A stretch of 64,000 nucleotides of DNA from Bathymodiolus brooksi (GCA_963680875.1 OY804585.1:28076186-28140185), one strand, 5' to 3'; positions 34,866 through 47,423 are shown, numbered from the stretch's first letter. Translations and numbers: made by a program. Notes: generated by a model from the letters alone, not told the origin.

Positions 34866-36350
34866 AACTACTACTAATAACTAAGTTGTCGTTCAGTGTG
34901 CTCTAGATGGTAGAACACCCAAAAATAAATAAGTAAAAGTTCATGTTAGGCCCCCTTGAAGACAGTAATCCATGGTTGTGTAATTATTGATGGCGCTCCC
35001 CATGAAAATAAAAAATAGCGGGAAAGGGGTAGATAACCAGTGAAAGGGATCCTGAGCTATCAATTTTACAATGACAAATCCTGTAAAATAAACGTCATTT
35101 GGTTTCACCCGAGTAAATATAGCTAAACCGTATAAGGAATGCAGCAGACGCCACGCGACTTTTACGAAAGGACATTTTAAATATCCTGGTTATCCGATAA
35201 CATAAAATCAATAGATTTAGCAGACGAAAAGTTTGTCAAAAATATAACGCTAATTCAATTCTTCAAAAGAAAAATTCTTATTGGATTTCGAAAGAATATT
35301 GACCGTTACAGCACACGGGTACAAAAATATATGTTTTTTTTTTTTCACATAATCTGCATTTTTTAACATTGGAGTCTGGTACGGTTGAAATCAATTTAGC
35401 AATACTTGGTATCGATTTTTGTGTATTATGTTTATATTTAAATCATCTAGAGTTCACCAGAGGGGATACGTAGTAAATACATCCATGTTTCAACTTGTCT
35501 GATCATTGGGGGTTAATCTCTTTTTGAATACTTCACGTAACGAATACCCACTTCACTGGCACGCGTATGAATTATGAAACGTGGGGCCTCTTTAGAAAAA
35601 CCAATATAAAATTTAAGGGTTGCCTAATAGACCGTAATAAAAAATACATCTTATAAAATCCTACAATTTCTCGTTTTACACGAAGATTGAACAGCTGTTT
35701 TTTTTTCATAGGTGTATTGACCTTCAACCCATTATTGAGAGGGGAGGGGGACTTTTATAACCTTATAAAGACAGTATGCGTTTTTAAGTTCATGATTGAT
35801 TTTTATGGTATGGTAATATATTCAGTGTGTAATTGTTTGTATTAAAGTATGCATTATTATTGGTAATTAAAACACGGTGTTAAAACCCCTATGAATGGTA
35901 CAATACTTAGAATAATAGAATAATAATGAGAGGTCTTTACTTAAGCAACACAAAATTATGTAAATTTACTCGGTTTGGAATACTTCATTATCGATTGAGA
36001 CAGGTGTTTCTGTGAAGAGCCGTAATTAGTCAAGACTTTTGTGCATCGTCTTATCAATAAAGCTTAGAAAATGTACTTGGCGTTTTGTTATAATGTAAAG
36101 CCCCGTATGATGAATAACATTTTATTTACGAAAAAACCAAACAAACAAAAGAACATAGAAAATGCAGTCATATATTGCATACACATACCACTGAGTCAAT
36201 TAATCACGGCTGATTGCACAATTCAGGAGGAAAAAATGGTTTAACATAGGGGGTAATAGCGCTATAGTGACTCGATACAGGTTGGATTCACATTTCCATT
36301 GTTCGTATCGATCCCCCACAAATAATAAGTGGATGGTGCCTCTATACTAC
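34866..36350. other. Intron sequence with no recognised repeat or gene
   Basis: AT-rich. It includes a poly-T run near 35335 and no open frame of interest. It lies within intron 1 of the CD225 gene. Confidence 0.5.
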
Positions 36351-36351
36351 T

Positions 36352-36725
36352 AACATTAATATAAATAAAACAAATTACTCTGAACAACCAATATCTCTGT
36401 CATAAATGACCACTGATATGTTACACTTGTCGTAATCACTTTCCGGTAATTTATTCATTGATGATTTATCACCGGGTTTCTAGCTAGAGTAACACGACGG
36501 GTGTCATTAGTGGAGCGGGAACTGCTTACCCTTCCGGAGCACCTGAATTTATCCCCGGTTTTAAGTGGAGTTCGTGTGACTCGTCTTTAGTTCTATGCGT
36601 AGCGTTTTGTAGATCGTTGTTTGTTGGGTTTTTTTTTGTCCTTTTGTCATTTTTCTTTTGGCCATTGTGTGTTGGCTGTCCCTCTTCGATTTACGGATTC
36701 TGATTTCCCAGTGCCGTTGGTATTA
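36352..36725 (-). repeat. R2 dispersed repeat, long copy
   Basis: The minus strand reads from 'ggaaatcagaatccgtaaat' through 'caacgatctacaaaacg' and 'ggtgctccggaagggtaag' to 'cccgtcgtgttactctag' and 'accggaaagtgattacga'. This gives the full block order of R2. Confidence 0.85.
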
Positions 36726-36814
36726 AAGGTTATATTAACAACAAATCTCTATCACACTCTATTAATACGATAAATAAAAGTTTGAAGATCAGAAGCCCGT
36801 GAGTTCGATGAACC

Positions 36815-36925
36815 GCCATGGTGATTGAGACATGTTGGTGGTTTTCTCATTGTTCCTTGTTTTCTCCATCGATATCACTAAAGCTCACCACCACCATAAT
36901 AACTGAAATATTGTGGAAACTAACC
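36815..36925 (+). repeat. SINE-1 fragment
   Basis: Only the centre and the 3' domain ('ggtggttttctcattgttcc', 'aactgaaatattgtgg') remain, with several changes. Confidence 0.5.
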
Positions 36926-37916
36926 TTGATAAATATTGAAGGAGGTTATTCTCTAGAACTCATGAACAGGTATCATATAGCTGCAAATTATTCATTTGGC
37001 GTTAAGCAATACTCACTCTACTAATCTGTCCAACCTCAAAGCACGTTTTACAAAAAGGATGAACCCGATGGCATTATAGGTAATAGCTAGGGAAAGCCAT
37101 AAATTTGTGGCGGTTATAGCTCAAAAGACCACGCAATGTCAGTCAAGCAACAACAATAAAACACTGAAAGTACAAAAGCAGGATCAGCGAATTCTGGTGG
37201 TTAAACCGGGACAGGGGTATAAATAGATGTGGACGGAACCAACATTCAGATTGTTCATTATTTTGACCACGGTTATCTCGAGGAGGAAAAATCAATGATA
37301 CCTAGTTTCACAGTTACTTTTGGAGCAAAATATTAAAAATAATATTCTTTATCAGTCTAAAAAATACAAAAATCATTTTGGAAAATTCAAATTTCTGATG
37401 TATGTACGTGACCATTACGTTGGTCATGTGACATACAGTTTCATAAATATGCTGTTCATATCAACGGGGATTTTTGTTTCTCATTCTATTAATAACATAA
37501 TACCCTGAGTGATATGACGATGAGCTCCGCCCACAAATTTTGTCGGTATGCACTACCGCAAATGCCGGTTTAAGTGACCACTGGATAAACAGGTTGGCAA
37601 AATGTAATTATTATCAACACTTAAGTTTCTCTTAACTCTGACATTGGTGTTCGTAGTCAATTTTCTTGATTAGGCCCTTTCATTTTCTTCCTCCCAAAGA
37701 CTTTTAAGGTATTTGGCTTTTCAATATTTCGACATTAGGCGTACATGATGAACGTTATTCCAGAAAATAAATTCTACAAAATTGTGTAACGGAAAACTGA
37801 AAGTAATCGCGAATGTACAAATATTTTCAGACATAGATCGCAAAATTTTACATCACCGGCATTAACCTGTTTACGGTATCAGGTACAATCTGTGGGTTAT
37901 AGACCATTACTCTAAC

Positions 37917-38148
37917 TAGCGGGTAAGTTGGAATACCTACCAACTCATACAAGCCTATCACCAATCGCGACCGGCTTTGTAATTTACAAAAAAGATGCAC
38001 TACTCACATCCGCAAGTGATACAACTGATCAGTTGCTTCCCCATGGTCGGTGCTTCTTTCCGCGGGTACTCTGGCTTCTCCCACCACTAAGACTGGTCGG
38101 CATGGTATAACTGAAATATTGCTAGAAGTGGCGTTAAAACACCAAAAA
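37917..38148 (+). repeat. SINE-3 copy
   Basis: It shares 'catacaagcctatcaccaa' and 'cggctttgtaatttacaaaa' with 26598-26855 and ends with 'gaagtggcgttaaaacacc'. It lies about 100 bp upstream of the CD225 exon 2. Confidence 0.8.
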
Positions 38149-38243
38149 GCAATCAAATCTAACTAGCGTTACAGGCTCCTCGGAGTCTCCTTCGGCTTTA
38201 TTTTGAGGTCAAGTGCAATAATTTCTATTTAATAATGTTACAG

Positions 38244-38530
38244 GACAAGAAATCCAAGCAGCTGCAGCTGAGAAAGTGGAAATGGGAAATCCACCTCCGT
38301 ATTCACCACCATCCCAGCAGTCATTGCAACAAGAACCGACTCCACAAAAAGAACATGTACAACAGTTCGTACAACATAATCCACAGGGATTCGTTCTGCA
38401 ACAACAACCATACCAGCCACAAACTGCAGGACTTAGTGATAGTTCAGGTGGATACGGTTACAACCAGCCAATGCCACAACAAATGTCAAATGCACCAGGC
38501 CAAATGACATCCACCCAGAGCACTGTAATT
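38244..38530 (+). CDS. CD225/dispanin gene, second coding exon (Pro/Gln-rich cytoplasmic region)
   Basis: The exon follows 'taatgttacag' and ends at ATT|GTACGT; 287 nt plus the 10 nt of exon 1 give exactly 99 codons. It encodes a Pro/Gln-rich, low-complexity N-terminal region with a PPPY motif (NPPPYSPPSQQ), the WW-domain ligand type common in dispanins and IFITM proteins, followed by runs such as QQQPYQPQ and SSGGYGYNQPMPQQM. This region should face the cytoplasm. It precedes the hydrophobic exon at 40711 with a phase-0 intron of 2.2 kb. Other frames over the exon are also open but lack splice consistency. Confidence 0.85.
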
Positions 38531-38869
38531 GTACGTACTAAAATTAAATTTCTCAAATGTAATCCCGCAAGATACAGAAATATGACATAGTGTCTCCGCT
38601 GCTGATTGTGTAAGATGAACCTTATACATAGAAATGACTATTTCGTCCCTGGTGAATGTTCGGTTCCTTGCATGTGTCTCTGAATTGTCTATTCTTGATT
38701 GCCCCTTCGGTTTTCTCTAACGTTTATTATTGACAACTTGCTGCTACTCTTAATGAGAAATATATTGTTTGTAGTGGTGTTTGGTGACCATCTACAAGGC
38801 AAAGATTTGTCGACTCTATCATCTAATCCTCCCTTTCCCTATGGTAATATAAATATGTGTTGATTTAAG

Positions 38870-39390
38870 TGCCACATTTGTACTTTCATGAATAAACGAG
38901 AGAGAGAGAAAACCTAAAGGGCAATCTAGAATGGACAATCCAGAGAAACTAGCAACATTGGGTACACAACACACAGCACGAAGACAAACAAAACAAAAAA
39001 CACAACACAGAACAACAGCAAAATGTTGGACATCACTCTATGCAAAAAAAAACAAATAACACAATAAGACGAGGGTGAAGACACCAAAGGGGTAATCAGA
39101 ATTTATATAGCGACGAAGAACAGACAACACAATGGCCAAAGGAAAAAGTATTAAAGGACAAACAACGATCTACAAAACATACACATAAAACTAAAGCTCG
39201 AGTAACACAACCCCACTAAACACCAGGGGTGAACTCAGGTGCTCCGGAAGGGTAGGTAGTTCCTGTTCCACTAGTGGCACCCGTCGTGTTAATATAGAAA
39301 CAAACCCGGTGATAACTCATAAATGAGGAAAGGACCGGGAAGTGCTTACGGCAAGTGGAACATATCCGTGGTCATTTGTGACACAGATAT
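38870..39390 (+). repeat. R2 dispersed repeat, long copy
   Basis: It runs from 'gaaaacctaaagggcaatct' through 'accaaaggggtaatcagaat', 'caaacaacgatctacaaaac' and 'ggtgctccggaagggtagg' to 'cccggtgataactcataa' and 'gtggaacatatccgtgg'. It lies in intron 2 of the CD225 gene. Confidence 0.85.
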
Positions 39391-39569
39391 TCCATAAGAC
39401 ATGAACTCTCCTACAAACAACTGGAGGTTGTTAGCTTGTTCTCGTCATGAATAAAGATTATGTACTGTTAATGTGATGTTAAGCAACAAGGCACACTAAA
39501 ACTTAGTATTAACTAAATTTCTTATTTGTTTAAAACAGTTTATCAGTTGATAAATCCATCTCTATATAT

Positions 39570-39725
39570 ATATTGAAGAAAAGTTAAAAGAAACCAAATG
39601 AGTAATAAAAAGCCGTACATCAAAGGACAGAATACAATGACGAAAAGGGCAAACAATCATCTACAAAACCAAAGATTGAGCAACACGAACCCCACTAAAA
39701 ATCGGGGTGGAACTCATGTTCTCCT
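39570..39725 (+). repeat. R2 dispersed repeat, partial
   Basis: Diverged text 'aaaccaaatgagtaataaaa' through 'aacacgaaccccactaaaa' to 'ggaactcatgttctcc'. Confidence 0.75.
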
Positions 39726-39747
39726 GTAGGGAAATATATGGATTAGG

Positions 39748-39880
39748 GTATCAACAATATTTCAGTTATACCGTGTCGGTCAATGTTATTAGTGGAGGAA
39801 ACTGGAGTACCTGGTGAAAATCGCAGACCTGTCGCAAGTCACTGACATACTTTATTACATAATGCTGTTTAGGACAAATA
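39748..39880 (-). repeat. SINE-1 3' half
   Basis: Complement of the 3' domain and body ('aacaatatttcagttatacc' to 'tattacataatgctg'). The tRNA-like head is missing. Confidence 0.8.
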
Positions 39881-40184
39881 CATGTATATGTGTTTAACAA
39901 CAAATTATGTTCATTTGCTGAGTTTCATATACAACATCGCCTGTTATGTATAATAATATTAATTCATTTATAATTAGCAGTTTAATAATTAAGAGCCATA
40001 TTCTCACCCCATTTTTCAATTACTCTGGAAAGTGCATGTTTACATGTGTTTTAAATACAGGTTCAAGTAATATATTTTTCTTAATAAATGTTAATCAAAA
40101 AACCCAGACAATAATAAACGACCTGTACATATTTACGGTTTTTCGTACGTTCCATTTTTTTGGCTTTCCAATCTTTTTACAATG

Positions 40185-40450
40185 AACGTACATGTTGAAT
40201 GTTATTCCAGAAACAAGTTGTGCGCACTAAATTAGATATTTACGTTTAGTGTATCAAATGAAGGAATCATCTTCATGAGGAATGCTCAATGTCGAAAGAC
40301 TTAAAAGCCAAATAATGTAAAGTCTTTCTGAGCAAGAACACAAAAGGTCGTAAACATGACAGCAAAAATAGGCAAAGGTCACCTGTGCCTGAGAAAAAGG
40401 TCACCTGTGCCTGAGACAAAGGTCACTTATGCCTGAGGGTGGATAATCAT
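40185..40450 (+). repeat. R3 repeat followed by a 26-bp triplication
   Basis: R3 blocks 'gttattccagaaacaagttg', 'gcgcactaaattagat' and 'gccaaataatgtaaagt' lie at 40185-40350. At 40375-40440 the phrase 'aaggtcacctgtgcctgag' is repeated three times. Confidence 0.7.
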
Positions 40451-40710
40451 AGTTTTAGCAATAATTACTTCAGTTAGGCTACTGGGTGGATAATACACTC
40501 CAGTGCTAATAGTCCACTAGCAGAGGTTTCGACCCAGTGTTAATAATAAAAACTTTGATTTCTGCTTCAGTGCTCACGCCACATCACTGAAAATACCTTC
40601 ATGAGATTATTGAAAAATATCTTGCAAAACCATTAAAATCAATTGCATTTGTCGTTGTAACCACGGTATATTAGGTATCAGCTAATATACTGCACTATTA
40701 TTCTCTACAG

Positions 40711-40848
40711 GTTAACCAACCACAGCAGGCACCTGTGATGGTGGTTAATGAGGCTCCTGATGATTACATGCTTCCTGCTATTTTCTCGTGCATATTCTTT
40801 TTCTGTTGTTTCCCGCTTGGAATAGGGGCCATCGTGGCTGCATTAATC
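40711..40848 (+). CDS. CD225/dispanin gene, third coding exon (first transmembrane segment)
   Basis: The exon follows 'ttctctacag', is 138 nt (46 codons, phase 0 at both ends) and meets the donor ATC|GTTAGT. It encodes a short linker and then DDYMLPAIFSCIFFFCC followed by PLGIGAIVAALI. That is the start of a CD225 domain: an Asp/Tyr-Pro entry, a long hydrophobic helix, a double Cys (a palmitoylation site in vertebrate IFITMs) and the PLGxxAI turn. CD225 proteins are small membrane proteins of plasma or endosomal membranes that influence fusion and trafficking. The second half of the domain (intracellular loop and second helix) must come from a downstream exon that I could not find. Without splicing the frame would end five codons later. 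Confidence 0.88.
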
Positions 40849-41078
40849 GTTAGTATATATTAATTTTCAGACGTATATATATATATATATATATGTGTGT
40901 GTGGTTAGTGTTACGGTTTATAACATCACATGACATATTTCCAGAAAAGCCACTAAGTTAAGCTAAAAGTCGGAATCGTTAAAGCATTGATAACGTATTG
41001 TTTTCATGTAAGATCGATTCAATCATTACAAGTAAGCACACATATTTTATTCACTTGGGTTTGGCTTGTTTTGGTGTA

Positions 41079-41175
41079 TGGTGTTTAGCACCACTTTCAA
41101 CAATATTTCATTTATATCGTGGTTGTTAGTTTTATTGGTGGAGGAAACCGCGGTACATGAAGACGACCACCGATA
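41079..41175 (-). repeat. SINE-1 3' fragment
   Basis: Complement of the 3' domain from 'gtttagcaccactttcaaca' to 'ggtggaggaaacc'; the rest is missing. Confidence 0.8.
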
Positions 41176-41848
41176 TTATATATTTTATAAATTTCTGAAC
41201 TTTCCATCCGACAATAATAGAGTTAAATAGTTTAGCTGACATTTTATTTCTGTTTTCACGTAGTGGGATTGAAACCCATCGTTAGTACAAGGTAGCACCG
41301 ATTCGATTAGCATAATGACGAACCATTTATATTCCTATTAAAACCCGCCAAATATTTCAATGGAACGACGGGGAAAACCCGCTACCAATTCGCTATCTAT
41401 CGGACTTGCTGCAATAAAAGTGATAATGTCTTTCTTGATCTTTACAACTGCGTTATTCTATAGATATGTTATTAGTTTAAAGGTATAACTATTATTGAAT
41501 TGATATACAGACGAGCACATAATACTCAAATTCGAATGGATATTTGAGAATATGGGCGATGCTGAAAAACGACATTAATGCGATAAATTAATACAAACAG
41601 CAAACGATTGGCCACCACGAACTCTTACAAAACAGCGTGAGTTAGACCAAGTGCTTCGGAATGGTACTATCGCCGGTCCCATTAACGGCTCCCGTCGCAC
41701 TGTTCTTAATTCGAAAAGCATTGTAGGAAGAAACAGATCATATTGCAAAATCTCCGCGAGATGAAACCTGGCTCACTGGTAAGAGCGCAGCATCCAGGAG
41801 TCAATTAGTTTTAAAAATGCTGTCATAGAGTCAGGATTAATATTTTCG

Positions 41849-42124
41849 TTTGTTTGTTTGTTTGTTTGATAGTGCTTAACGCCACTTTCAACAATATTTT
41901 AGTTATATCGTGGCGGTCAGTTTTACTGGTGGAGGAAACCGGAGTACCCGGAGAAAACCACCGATCTGTCGCAAGTCACTGACAAATTTTATCATGTATT
42001 GATTGTGTTGTATACCTCGCCCTGATCGAGATTCGAACTCACAACATCAGTGGTGATAGGCACTGATTGCACAGATAGCTGTAAATCCAACTACCATACG
42101 ATCACGGCCACGACGGCCCCATGT
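41849..42124 (-). repeat. SINE-1, full-length copy with (CAAA)n tail
   Basis: On the minus strand it runs from 'ggggccgtcgtggccgtgat' through the B-box-like 'gttgtgagttcgaatctcg' to the 3' domain and an (AAAC)n tail (TTTG run at 41849-41868). It is the cleanest copy in the window. Confidence 0.9.
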
Positions 42125-42189
42125 GGATCATTGTTCGTTGTAATATAGAGTGAAAAACATGAAAAACAAAAAAATACCACACTGTCGGA

Positions 42190-42290
42190 ACAATTCCTAA
42201 ATCAGATATCAAAATCGTAGAAAGAGGCAAAATGGATACCCCTAACACACAAATGGTTGATCGCTTACTTTCCTGGCTTGATATAGGCAC
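42190..42290 (+). repeat. Single diverged unit related to the 60-bp minisatellite
   Basis: 'cgtagaaagaggcaaaatgg' and 'acccctaacacacaaatgg' with 'cctggcttgatatag' match the start of the arrays at 47655 and 57430. Confidence 0.65.
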
Positions 42291-42299
42291 TTCTATGAA

Positions 42300-43090
42300 A
42301 AGTTTTATGAGCTCAAACCTCCCCTCTAAGAGAAATATCTCTTCTTAAAATTCAAAGCAGTGTGTTAGAATATTATAGTGCACACATTATCGTCATCTCG
42401 TATAAAAGTAACTGTTCTATCCATTTAATAGCTGAGAAATTGCTGTCTAAACCGAACACTGAATAAACCGAAATCCTGTATAAACCGAACTTTTAATAAA
42501 TCCCAATGTAGGATTTCTTTCTTAATTTTGCCTGTATAAGCCGAACACCTGTCTATTCCAAGCACAGAAGTTGTGTACGATTTAGACAGGATTCACTATA
42601 TATGAACTACTAATATCCGGTGCGTACATATTTTGTTTTTGTTTTTTTTATTATTTCATTATTATATATAGCTTCCTTTTTACTTTTGTGCAGCGTACAT
42701 GCATAATCATGCTTAATTAACATCTGGGCGAGCCTACTATTCAAGACTTCACCTGAATGTAGTTAACTATGTTGGATTAATTTACTCTGATCTCAATAAA
42801 CAGGTAAAAAAACATAAATCGATAATTAGAGAGTTTTAAAACCTAAACTTTATATTTTGAGCTGTAGATGTACAGTTCAGGGGTAGCTAAAGCCAAAGAA
42901 CAAACAGCTTAACATAAATTTGATAACATTATTTTAAATATCTACGATTTTATGCAAGGTTAATTTACCAGATGTAAATAATTCGCTTCAGTACTACAGT
43001 ATATTATACAATTGTCATACTCATATATAATTATTACTAATTAAAGAATTTTAATATAATGTTCACATTTTGTCATTAAGTGTTTTTTTA
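42300..43090. other. AT-rich DNA with no recognised feature
   Basis: No second CD225 exon was found here in either strand. A short direct repeat of 'taaaccgaac' type (42450-42560) is the only pattern. Confidence 0.45.
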
Positions 43091-43232
43091 ATAGTTTACT
43101 TGATTTTCTGTTACGTAGCTTATCGTTCGTAACGTTCGATGAGACAACATGAAACATTTTTTCTTAAAGGGAGATAATTCACAAATTATATCAGCTTGTG
43201 TATCTCGTTTTCCTTTTGGTCAAACTGTGGGG

Positions 43233-43490
43233 GTATGGTATTTAACGCCACTTTCAACAATATTTCAGCTGTATCGTGGCGGTCAGTTCTATTGGTGGAA
43301 AAAACCAGAGTACACGGAGAAAACGACCGACCTGTCGCAAGTGACTGACAAACTTTATCACATAATGTTGTATCGAGTACACCTCGTCTGAGTGGGATTA
43401 TAACTCTAAACGTTACTGGCGATGGACACTGATTGCATAGGTAGTCATAAATCCAACTACCATACCACGATTTCTCCACGACCAAGCTGT
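43233..43490 (-). repeat. SINE-1 copy (left unit)
   Basis: Complement of the full SINE-1 from 'ttaacgccactttcaacaat' to the head 'catgaccgtgg'-like end; the B box is degraded (gggattataactc). Confidence 0.8.
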
Positions 43491-44111
43491 CATTAATGAG
43501 TTTCATACTGGTACTGCAAATTTTTCGAGCTACGACAATGTATTTGTTAGCTGTTTTAGCTCGGGATGCTCAAAGGTTTTCAAATTGGAGATTTTAATGG
43601 ACACGTTAGGCCAAAAAATTGCGACACGTGCGCAGAATAAAGCATTTTGATAGGCAAGTTTTCAAGTACAAAAACCATTCTCAAAATTCTTATGCTTCAA
43701 AATCGTGGCAGGATTTTTGTTAAATGGATAAACATGAACTGGAAACTAATTCATATGATTTCAAATACAAATACAATACAATGAGTAGAAGGAGTAGTTC
43801 ATGTTTTCATAGTTTGCTTAGTTGTCCCATCGTGACTGTATAAACTGGTAATCAGTCATAATTTTCTCTTGACAAAACAGTACCAATTCTAATCAAACTT
43901 ATTTGTAGTATTATATATAATATGTCTTGAAAATATTTTTTGTTATAAATATAATTTTTTCTTTCAGTATATGTTTATTTTTATGTATTTGTTAAGCTTA
44001 ATATGTAATAAAGCGTATCAACTCAAACTTGTCATCATTTGTTCAACAATCTGCATCATGAATATCATCATAGGACATTTATGGGTTTTTCTATGTTGAT
44101 ATGCTCGATTT

Positions 44112-44175
44112 ATTTGTTTTTGTTGGTTTGTTTTTTGTTTGTTTGTTTGTTTTGTTTTGTTTTGTTTTGTTTTTT
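44112..44175 (+). repeat. (TTTG)n/(TTTTG)n microsatellite
   Basis: 'tttgtttgtttgttttg' runs into a poly-T tract; the counterpart in the right unit is at 53885-53940. Confidence 0.9.
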
Positions 44176-44402
44176 TCTTCATTTTTTTCTTCTTCATTTG
44201 ATTAGTTCATGTGCTTCCAACCAAAATTAGTGAGAAACATTAAACTGTTATGTTCACCAAAACCTTTTCACACATCCTTTTGATTTGAGAATATTTTTTT
44301 TAATTGGGCGACAACCCAAACAGTTTTTCCTTTTGTAGCCTTTACAACCACGAACAATTAGTAAAAGTTCATGACGTCACAATGTAAGTTGTTGAAAATA
44401 GT

Positions 44403-44640
44403 CTCACATGTGGAAGAAGATATTGACGATTTCAAAGGGGTAATCAGAATCCGTAAATCGCACAAGGACAGACAACACAATGGCGAAAAGTAAAAGGACA
44501 AAAAACAATATACAAACCACTACACAGAAAACTAAAGATCGAGTAACACGAACCCCACTAAAAACCGGGAGCGAACTCATGTCTTCTGGAAGTCTAAAGA
44601 TATCGTGCTCCACAAGTGGCTCCCGTCGTGTTACCACATC
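44403..44640 (+). repeat. R2 dispersed repeat (left unit)
   Basis: It reads 'ttcaaaggggtaatcagaat' through 'cgagtaacacgaacccc' and 'cgggagcgaactcatg' to 'ggctcccgtcgtgttac'. Confidence 0.85.
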
Positions 44641-44774
44641 TTTTCACTGACTGGAGGTTTGGGCCAATAAAACTATATGTACGCCGCCGTGAGAGGGAAT
44701 GCTTCATTTTGTTGCAAAATGTACCTTTAAAGATTTCCAGCGACCAATAATAAATGTATAACTGTAATTGCACA

Positions 44775-46150
44775 TTCAGATTTGATTTGATTTAAACCCC
44801 AAGTGGGAAAGAACTTTGCCGTCCTTTGGCAGTTTTTCATGTGATATTTATAGAGTCCCTCGCCCAAAAAGTATTACCCGGGTCTTTATCTGACCTAAGT
44901 GCCTGGGTGGGATCCTGCACCTCAAGTCCACAGCAGGGTGTCAAATATCAACTTTGTTATTTGGATTTTGGGGGCACCCTATAAATATCCCATGAAAAAT
45001 TGCCAAAGGACGGTAAAGTTCTATTCCATTTGGGGCTTAAGTCAAAGATATTGCTCGGGCCTTCAACTGACTTAAGTGCCTGGGTGGGATTCTGCACCTC
45101 ATCCCCACAGCGGGGTGTCAAATATCAACTTTGTTATTTGAATTTTTTTTGGGGGGGGCCTATGCATATCCCATGAAATATTGCCAAAAGACGGCAAATT
45201 TTTTTCCCAATTCGGGCTTAGATCAAATGTATTGCACGGACCTATAACTGACTTAAGTACCTTAGTGGGATTCTGCACCTCAAGCCCACAACAGGGTGTC
45301 AAATAGCAACTTTGATATTTTGATTGTTTAATTTGGGGGGGGGGGGCTATACATATCCGATAAAAAATGCCAAAAGACAGCAAAGTTCTTTCCCACTTGG
45401 GGCTTAGATCAAAGGTATTACCCGAGCCTTTAACTGACTGAAGTACATGGGTGGGATTCTGCACCTCAGGCCCACATAAGGGTATCAAATATAGACTTTG
45501 TTATTTGGATTTTTTTTGGGGGGCATAAGCATATCCCATGTAAAATTGCCAAAGGACGGCATAGTTTTTTCCTACTTGGAGTTTAGATCAAATGATTTGC
45601 ACGTACCTTTAACTGACTAAAGTGCCTTAGTGGAATTCTGCACCTCAAGCCCACAGCAGGGTGTCAAATATCAACTTTGATATTTTGATTTTTTTGGAGA
45701 AACCCTATATATATCCCATGGAAAAATGCCAAAGGACGGAAAAGTTCTTTCCCATTCGGGCTTTAGATGAAAGGTATTACACGGACATTCAACTGACATA
45801 AGTGTCTGGGTGGGATTATGCACCGCAAGCTCACAGCAGGGTGTCAAATATTGACTTTGTTATTAGGATTTTGGCGGGACCCTATAAATATTACATGCAA
45901 AATTGCCAAAGGACGGCACAGTTCTTTCCCACGTAGGGCTTAAATTAAGGTATTACGCGGGCCTTCAAATGACTTAAGTGCCTGGTGGGATTCTGCACCT
46001 CAAGCCACAGCAGGGTGTCAAATATCTACTTTGATAGTTGGATTTAGGGGGGACCCTATAAATATATCATGAAAAATTGCCAGAGGACGGCAAAGTTCTT
46101 TCCCACTTGGGGTTTAAATGAAAGGTATTGCCCGGGACTTAAATGACTTG
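44775..46150 (+). repeat. ~180-bp tandem array of R1 (left unit, about 8 units)
   Basis: 'tctgcacctcaagcccacag' type phrases occur at about 44916, 45093, 45274, 45460, 45639, 45819 and 45994, spacing 175-186 bp. The first unit is in the opposite orientation ('aaaccccaagtgggaaagaa' at 44795). Length variation comes largely from G runs near 45150 and 45340. Confidence 0.9.
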
Positions 46151-47180
46151 ATGTTAAAGTCTTGCAGCGAAATGACATGCTCTGGGCTATTCCCGGAATT
46201 TCAGTGCTTATAGGTCATGCATCAAAACCTCCATAAAGGATTCAAATACAACTAAATGCAACCAAATTTTGGCTTAATATAATTCTGATATATTTAATTT
46301 TAACTATCAATTTTAATTATACCATTCCACTCAGAATTATTCACAACACAACAAAGTGAAAGGAATTTTTTCTTTAAAAAGGACTACTTTTGTTCTAAGC
46401 TCTGATTGGTGAATTAAATTAGTGATTTGGCACCTTTAAATACACAATTTAAAAATAACTAGATAAAATAAATACTTTTTATTAAATAAATGTGACACGC
46501 ACATACAGGGTTTATATTTTGTTTATTTTTATAAAACGTATTGCTATATTTTTCTAATGTTATATATTCCCTTTTTTTAATTTATGAGACGTCTTCGTGT
46601 GAACGGGGAATTTTAGGACTTTATTTTGTTTGACATAACGATGGCAAATTTAAATTATATACCAGTTTACATGAAAGTAAATTATTTGTCAGTTACGCTG
46701 TGTTTATCTAAAGTTGGCCGACTGTTTTGTAAGCTCGCCATCCCAAAATATATTTGTGTCTTCGTTATTTAGCCCAGTAAAGAGAAGAAATAGTGTATTT
46801 TCGGGTAAACATGGGAAATAGAACATAACATGTATTGTCTTTTACTCACATGAGTGTCTGTGTGAGATTCTGCACCTTAGGTCCACAGTAGGGTGTGAAA
46901 TGTCAACTTTCTATTGTGGAGGGGTGGGGATCCAGAAATATTTCCTACATGCCCAGATGTCGACTCCATGTGTTGAATGTGCAATTACAGAAATATATTA
47001 TTGGTTGCTAGAAATCTTTTACATTTTAAAAGATGTCTAGCGACCAATAATAAATTTTGCTCTTATTTATTTATTTTTTATTTTTTGGTTTTGAGACATA
47101 TCGTCATAGTGGTTGCTAGCTTGAGCCTGGTGGCTTTTATCGTTCTTGACTATATGAGCAACACAGCGAATGTCTTATAA
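46150..47180 (+). repeat. R1 dispersed repeat body (left unit)
   Basis: The body matches 105-1640 in inverse orientation. It includes a lone half unit of the 180-bp repeat at 46855-46920 ('gtgagattctgcacctta'). No open reading frame of note. Confidence 0.85.
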
Positions 47181-47423
47181 GAAACAGCATAGTTGTAAAA
47201 AAAAAGATTTATTATATAGATAGGTGTGAATGACGGGGATTTATCCGTGAAATAAATTCCGGTATTTCACATGTGAAATATCTTTTTTTTCCGCCAGAAC
47301 TACTTTTACACAACTATATGTGTGGTGGTTACGTCCCTTGTTGTGTTACGGTGAATACACATACGATTGTAAACTGAAATAATTCCACGAAATGTTATTG
47401 ACGACTTTGGCACATAACCAGCA

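Noticed and set aside
43186..43506. 106-codon minus-strand frame present in both duplication units
   Set aside because: It lies over a SINE-1 copy; conservation follows from the duplication.
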